A stretch of DNA of 64,000 bases, taken from assembly GCA_965658375.1 (NCBI GenBank), contig CBFHSD010000006.1, positions 11,507-75,506 on the forward strand, written 5' to 3'. The DNA is from CBFHSD01 sp965658375. GTDB lineage: Bacteria > Bacteroidota > Bacteroidia > Flavobacteriales_G > Salibacteraceae. Each line of letters begins with the position of its first letter. Within the stretch, counting starts at the first letter, position 1. This document shows positions 54,913 to 62,705 of this stretch, piece by piece. Made by a program: the position numbers and the translations under genes. The notes under the pieces were generated by a model. The model had not been told where the DNA came from. It saw only the letters and a program-made list of their open reading frames with translations, and did not search any database.

Positions 54913-55689
54913 ATGCAAACAAAGAAAGAAATAGTTGATAATTGGCTGCCTAGATATACAGGGCTTCAATTAAAAGATTTTGGAGCCTTCATTCTCCTAA
55001 CCAATTTTAGTGCTTACCTCGATGATTTCTGTACCATTACTGGAGCCAAAGTTTTTGACCCGAACAAAGGAATGCCTGCTGCAACCGCAGGAGACATTAC
55101 TATGATAAACTTTTCTATGGGCAGCGCAAATGCAGCTACGATTATGGATCTGCTTTCTGCCATAAATCCCAAAGCGGTATTGTTTCTTGGCAAATGTGGT
55201 GGACTGAAAAAGAAAAATAAAATTGGCGATATGGTCTTGCCTTTAGCCGCTATTAGAGGTGAGGGAACTAGCAACGATTATTTTCCGCCAGAGGTTCCCG
55301 CTTTACCAGCCTTTACTTTGCAAAGAGCTGTAAGCCACACGGTGAGAGAATACAATTTAGATTACTGGACTGGTACGGTGTATACCACCAACAGGCGTGT
55401 TTGGGAACATGATGACGATTTCAAATCTTATTTGCGTAAAACACGAGCCATGGCCATTGATATGGAAACAGCAACGATTTTTTCTGTTGGTTTTCACAAT
55501 CAAATACCCACAGGTGCCTTATTATTAGTAAGTGACCAACCTATGATTGCCGATGGTGTAAAAACGGAAAGCAGCGACCAAAAAGTATCTTCAAACTTTG
55601 CTACGAAACACATTAAAATTGGCATAGATTCGCTGAAAGAAATAAGAGACAATGGGAGGTCGGTAAGACACCTCAGGTTTGAAGGCTAG
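54913..55689 (+). CDS. amn: AMP nucleosidase
   Basis: Cleaves AMP to adenine and ribose-5-phosphate. The 258-residue protein equals the catalytic phosphorylase-fold domain of E. coli Amn and lacks the N-terminal AMN domain. Motifs are INFSMGSANAATIMDLL, VLFLGKCGGLKKKNKIGDMVLP, GEGTSNDYFPPEVPALPAF and RAMAIDMETATIF, the last being the nucleoside-phosphorylase-type ribose site (near 180), followed by LLLVSDQP with the catalytic Asp. The short form is usual in Bacteroidota. Its stop is one base before the holA start. The call AMP nucleosidase over nucleoside phosphorylase rests on overall pattern. Confidence 0.88.
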   Translation: MQTKKEIVDNWLPRYTGLQLKDFGAFILLTNFSAYLDDFCTITGAKVFDPNKGMPAATAGDITMINFSMGSANAATIMDLLSAINPKAVLFLGKCGGLKKKNKIGDMVLPLAAIRGEGTSNDYFPPEVPALPAFTLQRAVSHTVREYNLDYWTGTVYTTNRRVWEHDDDFKSYLRKTRAMAIDMETATIFSVGFHNQIPTGALLLVSDQPMIADGVKTESSDQKVSSNFATKHIKIGIDSLKEIRDNGRSVRHLRFEG

Positions 55690-55690
55690 T

Positions 55691-56719
55691 ATGAAGTTTA
55701 ACGATATTACGCAAGAGTTGAAGCGGGGCCACTTTAAGGCCGTTTACCTGCTTCATGGAGATGAGAGTTATTTTATTGATACCATCTCTTCTTACATCCA
55801 AGAACATTTAATTCCCGAAACAGAAAAGGACTTTAACCAAAGTGTATTGTATGCTTCTGATGTTACCCTTGGGCAAGTATTAGAAGCTGCCAAGCGCTTT
55901 CCGATGATGGCAGAAAAGCAATTGGTAATTCTCAAAGAAGCACAACAATTCAAAGCTGACCAATGGGAAACATTAATCCCTTATTTCGAGCAGCCATTAG
56001 AATCTACCGTTTTGGTAATTGAGCACAAGCATAAAAAAGCCGATTCCCGAAAAAAATGGGTGAAATCCATAGCAAAAGCAGGTGTTTCTTTCGAAAGCAA
56101 AAAGCTTTATGAAAACCAATTGCCTGGGTGGATTCACGATTATTTGGTAAACAAAGATTACCGCATAGGGCAAAAGTCTTCTCTTTTGTTAGCGAGCTAT
56201 TTAGGCAATGATCTTTCAAAGGTGACCAATGAGTTGAATAAGCTCTTGATCAACTTGCCTGAGGGAACCACAATCAATGAAAACCACATTGAGCAGAATA
56301 TTGGAATTAGCAAAGACTACAACGTATTTGAATTGCAAAATGCCATTGGTCAACGTGATTTTGCAAAAGCCATCTCCATTGCGCGATATTTTGGTCAGAA
56401 TCCAAAAAACCACCCCATTTTCGCCACAATACCGGTATTACTCACCTACTTCTCAAAACTGCTAGGCATCCACTTTGCACACCAAAACAAGTTGAAGAGA
56501 AACGATATTCTTTCCAACTGCGGAATCCCTCCTTTCTTAGCCGAGAGTTATTTCGAAGCCTCTAGAAATTTTACGGGTGCGCAATGTGCCAAAGCCATTT
56601 CCTTGATTCGCATGTGCGACCAAAAAGTGAAAGGCGTTGATTCTGCGCCTATTGAGCAAGGAGAAGCCTTGATAGAATTATTGACTTTGGTGATGCTTCA
56701 AACACCGAAAAAGAACTAA
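55691..56719 (+). CDS. holA: DNA polymerase III subunit delta
   Basis: Clamp-loader wrench subunit, 342 residues from MKFNDITQELKRG (ATG at 55691; a TTG further upstream lies inside the amn gene). The N-terminal AAA+-like domain has KAVYLLHGDESYFIDTISSYI. It is followed by KQLVILKEAQQFK, LESTVLVIEHKHKK and a C-terminal collar domain (KDYNVFELQNAIGQRDFAKAI ... LIRMCDQKVKGVDS). The length is typical for delta. One base after the AMP nucleosidase stop, so the pair is coupled. Confidence 0.93.
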   Translation: MKFNDITQELKRGHFKAVYLLHGDESYFIDTISSYIQEHLIPETEKDFNQSVLYASDVTLGQVLEAAKRFPMMAEKQLVILKEAQQFKADQWETLIPYFEQPLESTVLVIEHKHKKADSRKKWVKSIAKAGVSFESKKLYENQLPGWIHDYLVNKDYRIGQKSSLLLASYLGNDLSKVTNELNKLLINLPEGTTINENHIEQNIGISKDYNVFELQNAIGQRDFAKAISIARYFGQNPKNHPIFATIPVLLTYFSKLLGIHFAHQNKLKRNDILSNCGIPPFLAESYFEASRNFTGAQCAKAISLIRMCDQKVKGVDSAPIEQGEALIELLTLVMLQTPKKN

Positions 56720-56763
56720 ACACAACCGCTTATTCACTTCATTCAACCAGTCTTACATTTGGG

Positions 56764-56794
56764 TTTGCGTAGCGTTTGAAACGGTGTATTTTTG
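56764..56794 (+). promoter_or_regulatory. Bacteroidota-type promoter of the second TonB-receptor gene
   Basis: TTTG at 56764-56767 and TATTTTTG at 56787-56794 with 19-base spacing match the phylum consensus. The predicted start is about 14 bases ahead of the ATG at 56815. Confidence 0.65.
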
Positions 56795-56814
56795 GCATCC
56801 TCCAATAAAATAGC

Positions 56815-58860
56815 ATGAAGAATTACTTTCTTGTACTCATCTCTCTCTTTTCTGGCTTTTTATTCGCTCAAAATGCTACCATCCGCGGTTTCGTTTATGA
56901 TGCAGAATCGGGCGAGCCAGTAATTTTCACAAACGTCTTTATTCAAGGAAGTACAAGAGGTGCAGTAACCGATGTAAACGGCTACTATTCCCTTTCTAAG
57001 CTTGACGCAGGAACCTACACCATTGTATCTTCATCTATTGGATTTGACACGGCTAAGTTCACCATTACCGTAAAAGACAACGAAATTTTCAGTCAGCGAA
57101 TAGAGTTAAACGCAAGTTCTGTGCAGTTAGAAGCGGTTGAAATTAGTGCAGAATATGAGGAGCGCACCACAGAGGTAAAAATGTCTGTGCAAAAAGTAAC
57201 TCCAAAAGAAATTGAATACATCCCATCTGTTGGTGGTGAAAAAGATTTAGCCCAGTATCTACAAGTTGTTCCTGGGGTAGTTTTTACTGGAGACCAAGGT
57301 GGGCAGCTTTATATCCGCGGTGGTTCGCCCGTACAGAACAAAGTGTTACTTGATGGCATTACTATTTACAATCCTTTTCACACAATTGGATTGTTCTCTG
57401 TTTTCGAAACAGAAGCCATTCGAAATGCAGAAATCTACACAGGTGGTTTCAATGCAGATCATGGGAATAGAATATCTTCTGTGATGGACATTACAACCAT
57501 TGACGGAAATAAAAAGCGTATTTCTGGATCTTTAGGAGCAAGCACCTTTGGAGCACGCGCCTTAGTATCGGGTCCAATCAAAAAAGCAACAGAAGAAAAA
57601 CCTGGAACCATCACCTTTGTAAGCTCAGTGAAGCACTCTTATATTGATCAAACATCTACTCAGATCTACAATCACTTAGGCGAGGAAGGATTACCTTACA
57701 ACTACACAGATGTCTTCGGGAAGGTTTCTTTCAACGGAGTAAGCGGCAGCAAATTCACGCTTACCGGTTTCAACTTTAACGACAACACAGAATACACCTA
57801 CGCCACCATTAACTGGAATGCCTTTGGAGTAGGGTCATCATTTATTTTGGTTCCCGCCACCTCTCCTGTTCTTATTGAGGGAGATTTTGCCTTTAGCAAC
57901 TACTACATTGAACAAGACCAAACAGATTTAGCCAGATCTTCTGGGATCAGTGGATTTAACTTCGGAATGGACTTTACTTATTTTATTTACAACGATGAGA
58001 TCAAATATGGATTTGAAGTAAACGGTGTAACAACAGACTTCCAATACACCAATACACTCAACAGAGTTATTGGTCAAAACAGCAATTCTACAGAGTTATT
58101 AGGTTACTTCAAATACAGAATTGTAGATGACAAATTTGTTATTGAGCCAGGGCTTCACACACGATACTACGCCTCTTTGAATGAAATATCTATAGAACCA
58201 AGATTAGGCTTAAAATACAATGCCACAGATAAATTTAGACTGAAGGCTGCAACCGGACTCTACAGCCAAAACTTACTCACCTCTAATAGTGATAGAGATG
58301 TAGTAAACCTCTTCAACGGATTCTTACTTGCACCAGATAACTTACAAGAGACTTTTACACAACAAAATGGAGAAGTTAGAGATGTGAATTCAAGCTTACA
58401 ACGTGCCATTCACTACATCTTAGGTTTTGAAGTAGATATTACCAAAAATTTATTGTGGAATGTTGAAGGGTACTATAAAGACTATCTGCAATTGCTAAGT
58501 CTTAATCGATATAGACTTTTTGACGACACACCCGAATACCAAGACCAACCAGAAATTTTGAGAAAAGACTTCTTGGTTGAAGAAGGTTTCGCTTACGGGG
58601 TAGATATGTCGTTCAAATACGAGTTGAAAAACATCTATTTCTGGGGTGTTTATTCTTATGCCTACGTAGAGCGTTGGGATGGCGTTCAAAGCTACAACCC
58701 AGTGTATGACAGGAGAAACAATGTCAATTTACTTGTAGCCTACTCTTTTGGAGAAGATCGTGATTGGGAAATCACAGCGCGATGGAATTATGGTTCAGGG
58801 TTTCCATTTACCCAAACACAAGGCTATTACGAGTCGTTTGATTTCTCTGACGGTATTTGA
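56815..58860 (+). CDS. TonB-dependent receptor, truncated by in-frame TGA
   Basis: 681 residues before a TGA at 58858. Signal peptide 1-19 (MKNYFLVLISLFSGFLFAQ). CarboxypepD_reg-like domain about 20-105 (ATIRGFVYDAESGEPVIFTN). Plug about 125-235 (YLQVVPGVVFTGDQGGQLYIRGGSPVQN, DGITIYNPFHTIGLFSVFE). Then a beta barrel that stops after YESFDFSDGI. The missing end of the barrel is encoded directly downstream in the same frame. Without its last strands and terminal aromatic residue the barrel is unlikely to assemble. Promoter and leader look intact, so the lesion may be recent, a sequencing error, or a site of read-through. Related in layout to the receptor at 24627 but not a close copy. Confidence 0.88.
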   Translation: MKNYFLVLISLFSGFLFAQNATIRGFVYDAESGEPVIFTNVFIQGSTRGAVTDVNGYYSLSKLDAGTYTIVSSSIGFDTAKFTITVKDNEIFSQRIELNASSVQLEAVEISAEYEERTTEVKMSVQKVTPKEIEYIPSVGGEKDLAQYLQVVPGVVFTGDQGGQLYIRGGSPVQNKVLLDGITIYNPFHTIGLFSVFETEAIRNAEIYTGGFNADHGNRISSVMDITTIDGNKKRISGSLGASTFGARALVSGPIKKATEEKPGTITFVSSVKHSYIDQTSTQIYNHLGEEGLPYNYTDVFGKVSFNGVSGSKFTLTGFNFNDNTEYTYATINWNAFGVGSSFILVPATSPVLIEGDFAFSNYYIEQDQTDLARSSGISGFNFGMDFTYFIYNDEIKYGFEVNGVTTDFQYTNTLNRVIGQNSNSTELLGYFKYRIVDDKFVIEPGLHTRYYASLNEISIEPRLGLKYNATDKFRLKAATGLYSQNLLTSNSDRDVVNLFNGFLLAPDNLQETFTQQNGEVRDVNSSLQRAIHYILGFEVDITKNLLWNVEGYYKDYLQLLSLNRYRLFDDTPEYQDQPEILRKDFLVEEGFAYGVDMSFKYELKNIYFWGVYSYAYVERWDGVQSYNPVYDRRNNVNLLVAYSFGEDRDWEITARWNYGSGFPFTQTQGYYESFDFSDGI

Positions 58861-59118
58861 ACAGATATTAATACCGAAAATGGAGATTTAGGCATCGGCT
58901 ACGCTGATCTAAACGGAGGTAGATTACCAGATTACCACAGGTTTGACTTGAACCTTAAGAAAACATTCAGCATATCAAGCTATTCTACATTAGAAGCCAA
59001 CTTTGGTATTACAAATGTCTATGATCGTGAGAACATCTTTTATGTAGATAGAATTCAGGGCGAACGCGTAAATCAGTTGCCTATTCTACCAAGTATTGGA
59101 CTCAGCTGGAAGTTTTAA
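58861..59118 (+). pseudogene. in-frame C-terminal remainder of the TonB-dependent receptor
   Basis: Immediately after the TGA the same frame stays open for 85 codons to a TAA. It encodes TDINTENGDLGIGYADLNGG, then RLPDYHRFDLNLKKTF and ...SIGLSWKF, the usual closing strands of a receptor barrel with a terminal Phe. There is no start codon or leader of its own. The gene proper therefore spans 56815-59118 with one nonsense codon. Confidence 0.88.
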
Positions 59119-59239
59119 TCCAACCAAGCAGCAAAACAGACCCAACTAGCTAGAAAACAGTACTTCACACTGTTAATTGCATGTTAATAAATGTCGACCT
59201 TACAGGGCCTCAATAAGAGCTCTGTGAAGCCGCGTATGT

Positions 59240-59247
59240 TATTTTTG
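59240..59247 (+). promoter_or_regulatory. -7 promoter box of gyrB
   Basis: TATTTTTG matches TAnnTTTG and lies 31 bases before the gyrB ATG. No -33 TTTG at standard spacing. The 160-base gap before gyrB holds nothing else recognised. Confidence 0.4.
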
Positions 59248-59278
59248 TTAGAATCCGAATATTGGAAATTCCATTTCT

Positions 59279-61222
59279 ATGAGTGAAGAAAAGAAAGATT
59301 ATTCTGCTGGGAGTATACAGGTTTTAGAAGGCTTAGAAGCCGTTCGTAAAAGACCTGCCATGTACATTGGAGATGTTGGCGTAAAAGGGCTTCATCACCT
59401 GGTGTATGAAGTTGTAGATAACTCTATTGATGAAGCTCTGGCAGGGCACTGTGACACTATTGATGTACAAATTAACGAAGACGACTCGATAACTGTTAAA
59501 GATAACGGGAGGGGTATTCCAGTTGATTATCACGAAAAAGAGAAAAAATCAGCTTTAGAGGTTGTTATGACCGTGCTCCATGCCGGAGGTAAATTCGACA
59601 AAGATTCCTACAAGGTTTCTGGTGGTTTACACGGTGTTGGGGTCTCTTGTGTGAACGCCCTATCTGATTTATTGACTGCAACTGTCCACCGAGGTGGGAA
59701 AATATACGAACAATCATACTCTGAAGGGAAGCCTTTGGGAGAGATTGAAGAAAAAGGCACCACTGATGTAACGGGAACCATTGTCAAGTTTAAACCAGAC
59801 AGCACCATTTTTGAAGTGTCTGAATACAGTTTTGACACACTCGCAAACCGTATGCGTGAATTGGCCTTTTTGAACAAAGGCATCAAGATTTCGCTTACCG
59901 ATCTACGCGAGAAAGATGACGATGGAAACTTCTTAACTGAAGCTTTCTATTCAGAAGCTGGATTAAGTGAATTTATTGAATACCTTGATAAAACGCGTGA
60001 ACCGCTAATTGAAAAGGTAATTTATTTTGAAGGAGAGAAGGATGGTATACCGGTAGAAGTAGCCATGGTTTATAATACTTCTTACAGTGAAAATATTCAC
60101 TCTTATGTGAATAACATCAACACGCACGAAGGAGGAACACATCTTTCAGGATTTAGAAGAGGTTTAACAAACACGCTTAAGAAGTATGCTGAGGAGTCTG
60201 GTATCTTAACGAAAGAAAAGGTAGAGATTAGCGGAGATGACTTCAGAGAAGGATTAACAGCGGTTATTTCTGTAAAGGTTCAAGAACCTCAATTCGAAGG
60301 ACAAACTAAAACCAAGCTTGGTAACAGAGAAGTTCAAGCCCCAGTATCTCAGGCAGTTTCTGAAATGTTAAGCTACTATCTTGAAGAACACCCTACTGAA
60401 GCAAAGCAAATTGTACACAAAGTGGTACTTGCAGCTAAAGCGCGTATTGCGGCTCGTAAGGCTCGAGAAATGGTGCAGCGTAAAACTGTAATGAGCTCTT
60501 CTAGCTTACCCGGTAAATTGGCAGATTGTGCTTCTAAAGATGCTGAACAATGTGAAATATACCTTGTGGAGGGAGACTCGGCAGGTGGAACAGCGAAACA
60601 GGGACGCGATAGGGAGTTTCAAGCCATTATGCCCTTAAGAGGTAAAATTTTAAATGTTGAGAAAGCTCTTTCTTACAAGATTTTCGAAAATGAGGAAATC
60701 AGAAACATCTATACTGCACTTGGTGTAAAGGTAGGTACCGAAGAAGATGCGAAAGCACTTGACACATCTAAATTAAGATACCACAAAGTAATTATCATGT
60801 GTGATGCCGATGTTGATGGTTCTCACATTACAACCCTAATTCTTACGTTCTTCTTCCGCTACATGAAAGAGCTGGTTGAAGCAGGTAACATTTACATTGC
60901 AACTCCACCGCTTTACTTAGTGAAGAAAGGAAAAGATCAACGCTATGCCTGGAATGATGACCAACGTGATAGTCTTGTAATGGAAATGAAAGGGAAATCG
61001 GATTCTTCTGTTGGGATTCAACGTTACAAAGGTCTTGGAGAGATGAACGCAGAACAACTGTGGGATACTACCATGAATCCAGAATTTAGAACATTGCGTC
61101 AAGTAAGTATTGATAGCGCTGTTGAGGCCGATCGTATCTTCAGCATGCTCATGGGAGATGAGGTTCCACCAAGAAAAGAGTTCATTGAATCTCATGCTAA
61201 ATACGCAAAAATTGATATTTAA
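59279..61222 (+). CDS. gyrB: DNA gyrase subunit B
   Basis: ATPase subunit of gyrase, 647 residues. The GHKL ATPase domain has YEVVDNSIDEALAGH, the Walker-like DNGRGIPVD and GGLHGVGVSCVNALS. The transducer domain contains GGTHLSGFRRGL. The Toprim domain has LVEGDSAGGTAKQGRDREFQ and the metal site MCDADVDGSHI. The C-terminus carries QRYKGLGEMNAEQLWDTTM and ends soon after. The length (about 650) and QAIMPLRGKILNVEKA favour GyrB over ParE, which usually differs in the Toprim region. Monocistronic with its own terminator; recF, dnaA and gyrA are not adjacent. Confidence 0.95.
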   Translation: MSEEKKDYSAGSIQVLEGLEAVRKRPAMYIGDVGVKGLHHLVYEVVDNSIDEALAGHCDTIDVQINEDDSITVKDNGRGIPVDYHEKEKKSALEVVMTVLHAGGKFDKDSYKVSGGLHGVGVSCVNALSDLLTATVHRGGKIYEQSYSEGKPLGEIEEKGTTDVTGTIVKFKPDSTIFEVSEYSFDTLANRMRELAFLNKGIKISLTDLREKDDDGNFLTEAFYSEAGLSEFIEYLDKTREPLIEKVIYFEGEKDGIPVEVAMVYNTSYSENIHSYVNNINTHEGGTHLSGFRRGLTNTLKKYAEESGILTKEKVEISGDDFREGLTAVISVKVQEPQFEGQTKTKLGNREVQAPVSQAVSEMLSYYLEEHPTEAKQIVHKVVLAAKARIAARKAREMVQRKTVMSSSSLPGKLADCASKDAEQCEIYLVEGDSAGGTAKQGRDREFQAIMPLRGKILNVEKALSYKIFENEEIRNIYTALGVKVGTEEDAKALDTSKLRYHKVIIMCDADVDGSHITTLILTFFFRYMKELVEAGNIYIATPPLYLVKKGKDQRYAWNDDQRDSLVMEMKGKSDSSVGIQRYKGLGEMNAEQLWDTTMNPEFRTLRQVSIDSAVEADRIFSMLMGDEVPPRKEFIESHAKYAKIDI

Positions 61223-61249
61223 CAACAACCACGAACCCTCAATAGTAGT

Positions 61250-61282
61250 AAAGGCTGTCATTCAACAATGACAGCCTTTTTT
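61250..61282 (+). terminator. Rho-independent terminator of gyrB
   Basis: AAGGCTGTCATT (61251-61262), loop CAAC, AATGACAGCCTT (61267-61278), then a run of T to 61282. A perfect 12-base stem, 28 bases after the stop codon. Confidence 0.93.
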
Positions 61283-61283
61283 C

Positions 61284-62705
61284 TTATTCGTAAATGCCTT
61301 CTAATACTCCAGACTTGTAGAAAATCTCTACCTGGGTCATGGCAAATTTATAATGGAGCTGCGCCTGTTTTACTTCGGCAGAAATAAGGTAAAGTTCTCG
61401 CGTATTAATGAGGAATAAGGAGCTTTCCCCCATCTCAAACTTTTGACGTTCACCGTCTACCATCCTTTCATACCCTTTTACCATTTCATTCATTTGACCG
61501 AGCTGCTGAAAAGTGGTGGTATGCTTGGTATAGCTTTGATAAATACTCAAGGTTTGGTTCCTCTGCTTCTCTAGTATCTTAGCCTCTTGTGCTTTTTGAT
61601 CAAGCTGATTCATTCTTAGATCCGCGCGTTCTTTTCGCGTAAACAGCGGATACTTTATTCCAGCTTCTAGGGTGTAATTTTGATCTATCCCTCCAAGTGT
61701 CTCGTTTTCGGGCGAACCTAAATACTTGTAGCCTACGGTTACATCAGGCTTTACCATTTCTCGCTTGTAGCGCTCTTCTAAGGCCAACGTTTGTAGTTTA
61801 AATTGAGACAATTGCACAGCTGGACTCATCAATTCAGCAAAACGAGCCAAAGTGTCAATCACTTGAGATTCTATGGGCGTTGGACTTTCTATTTCTGTAA
61901 ATGAAGGTGCCTTTAAACTATCAGTGATTTCTAGTGGTACAAATCCATCAAACCACAAGTATTTCGCAAGCTCAAGCTCACTTAATTCAACTTTCTGCTG
62001 TGCTTCTACATAATCTACTTGTCTACTCTGTAAAGACAAGAGTGCTTCAACGGTATCAATAGCAGAAACATCACCCAAGAAAAAGCTGCTTTTCACATTC
62101 TCGTAGCGCACTTCAGCCAATTCAATGGCATTCTCTCGAATACGTAAATTCTGGTTCGCCAATACCCAATTGTAGTATGCATCAAATGCTTCGAACAACA
62201 GTTGGTTGATCATATAAATCCTGGTTTGTACTGAAGCCTCTTGATACACCTCTGCCTTTTTAATGGCAATTCTTCGTTCATCGGTAATGAGACCCTTCCC
62301 CAAATTCACTTCAATACCACCATACCACAACCCTTCATCGGGAACCGTGTTCTCTGGGTTCAAATACTCCCCAGCATTTTGGTCATATCCCCCAGAAAGC
62401 TCAACTCCGTACCAAGTAGGAAATTTCAATCCAGTACCTAAAAGGTTATAATACTCCTTATCTCCGTACACTTTAGACTTGTAATCTCCATACAATACCG
62501 GGTCAAAATATCCTCGAGCAAATTGTTTTTCCAATTCACCTTTGGCAACTTCAACATCTGCAGCTTGAACGTAGGGATGAAAATCCAAGACCAATTTGTA
62601 GAACTGTTCTGGATACAACTTACTGGAAGCATCTTGAGCGTTTACGGCAAACACGGTGCATAAAAGAACAAGTAAAAAACTATTTCTTTTTATCTTCCTT
62701 AGCAT
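61284..62705 (-). CDS. TolC-family outer-membrane efflux protein
   Basis: Outer-membrane channel of an export complex, about 473 residues from MLRKIKRNSFLLVLLCTVFA (signal peptide, ending near residue 24). Longer in-frame starts up to 62789 lie deep inside the upstream gene. The two TolC repeats are recognisable as long amphipathic helices: FYKLVLDFHPYVQAADVEV with KGELEKQFARGYFDPVL, and later AVQLSQFKLQTLALEERYKRE with ITLEAGIKYPLF-like strands. The 5' end overlaps the membrane-fusion gene by 26 bases, so the two are translationally coupled and form a tripartite exporter with an inner-membrane part outside the window. Confidence 0.88.
   Translation of the reverse strand: MLRKIKRNSFLLVLLCTVFAVNAQDASSKLYPEQFYKLVLDFHPYVQAADVEVAKGELEKQFARGYFDPVLYGDYKSKVYGDKEYYNLLGTGLKFPTWYGVELSGGYDQNAGEYLNPENTVPDEGLWYGGIEVNLGKGLITDERRIAIKKAEVYQEASVQTRIYMINQLLFEAFDAYYNWVLANQNLRIRENAIELAEVRYENVKSSFFLGDVSAIDTVEALLSLQSRQVDYVEAQQKVELSELELAKYLWFDGFVPLEITDSLKAPSFTEIESPTPIESQVIDTLARFAELMSPAVQLSQFKLQTLALEERYKREMVKPDVTVGYKYLGSPENETLGGIDQNYTLEAGIKYPLFTRKERADLRMNQLDQKAQEAKILEKQRNQTLSIYQSYTKHTTTFQQLGQMNEMVKGYERMVDGERQKFEMGESSLFLINTRELYLISAEVKQAQLHYKFAMTQVEIFYKSGVLEGIYE

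Noticed and set aside
33807..58860. Both interrupted genes carry an in-frame TGA after a Gly-Ile pair, which suggested TGA recoding or selenocysteine.
   Set aside because: TGA ends intact genes elsewhere in the window (for example the ATGA overlaps at 4262 and 20915), the kinase relic also has a frameshift, a deletion and a TAA, and no hairpin of selenocysteine type was noticed after either stop.
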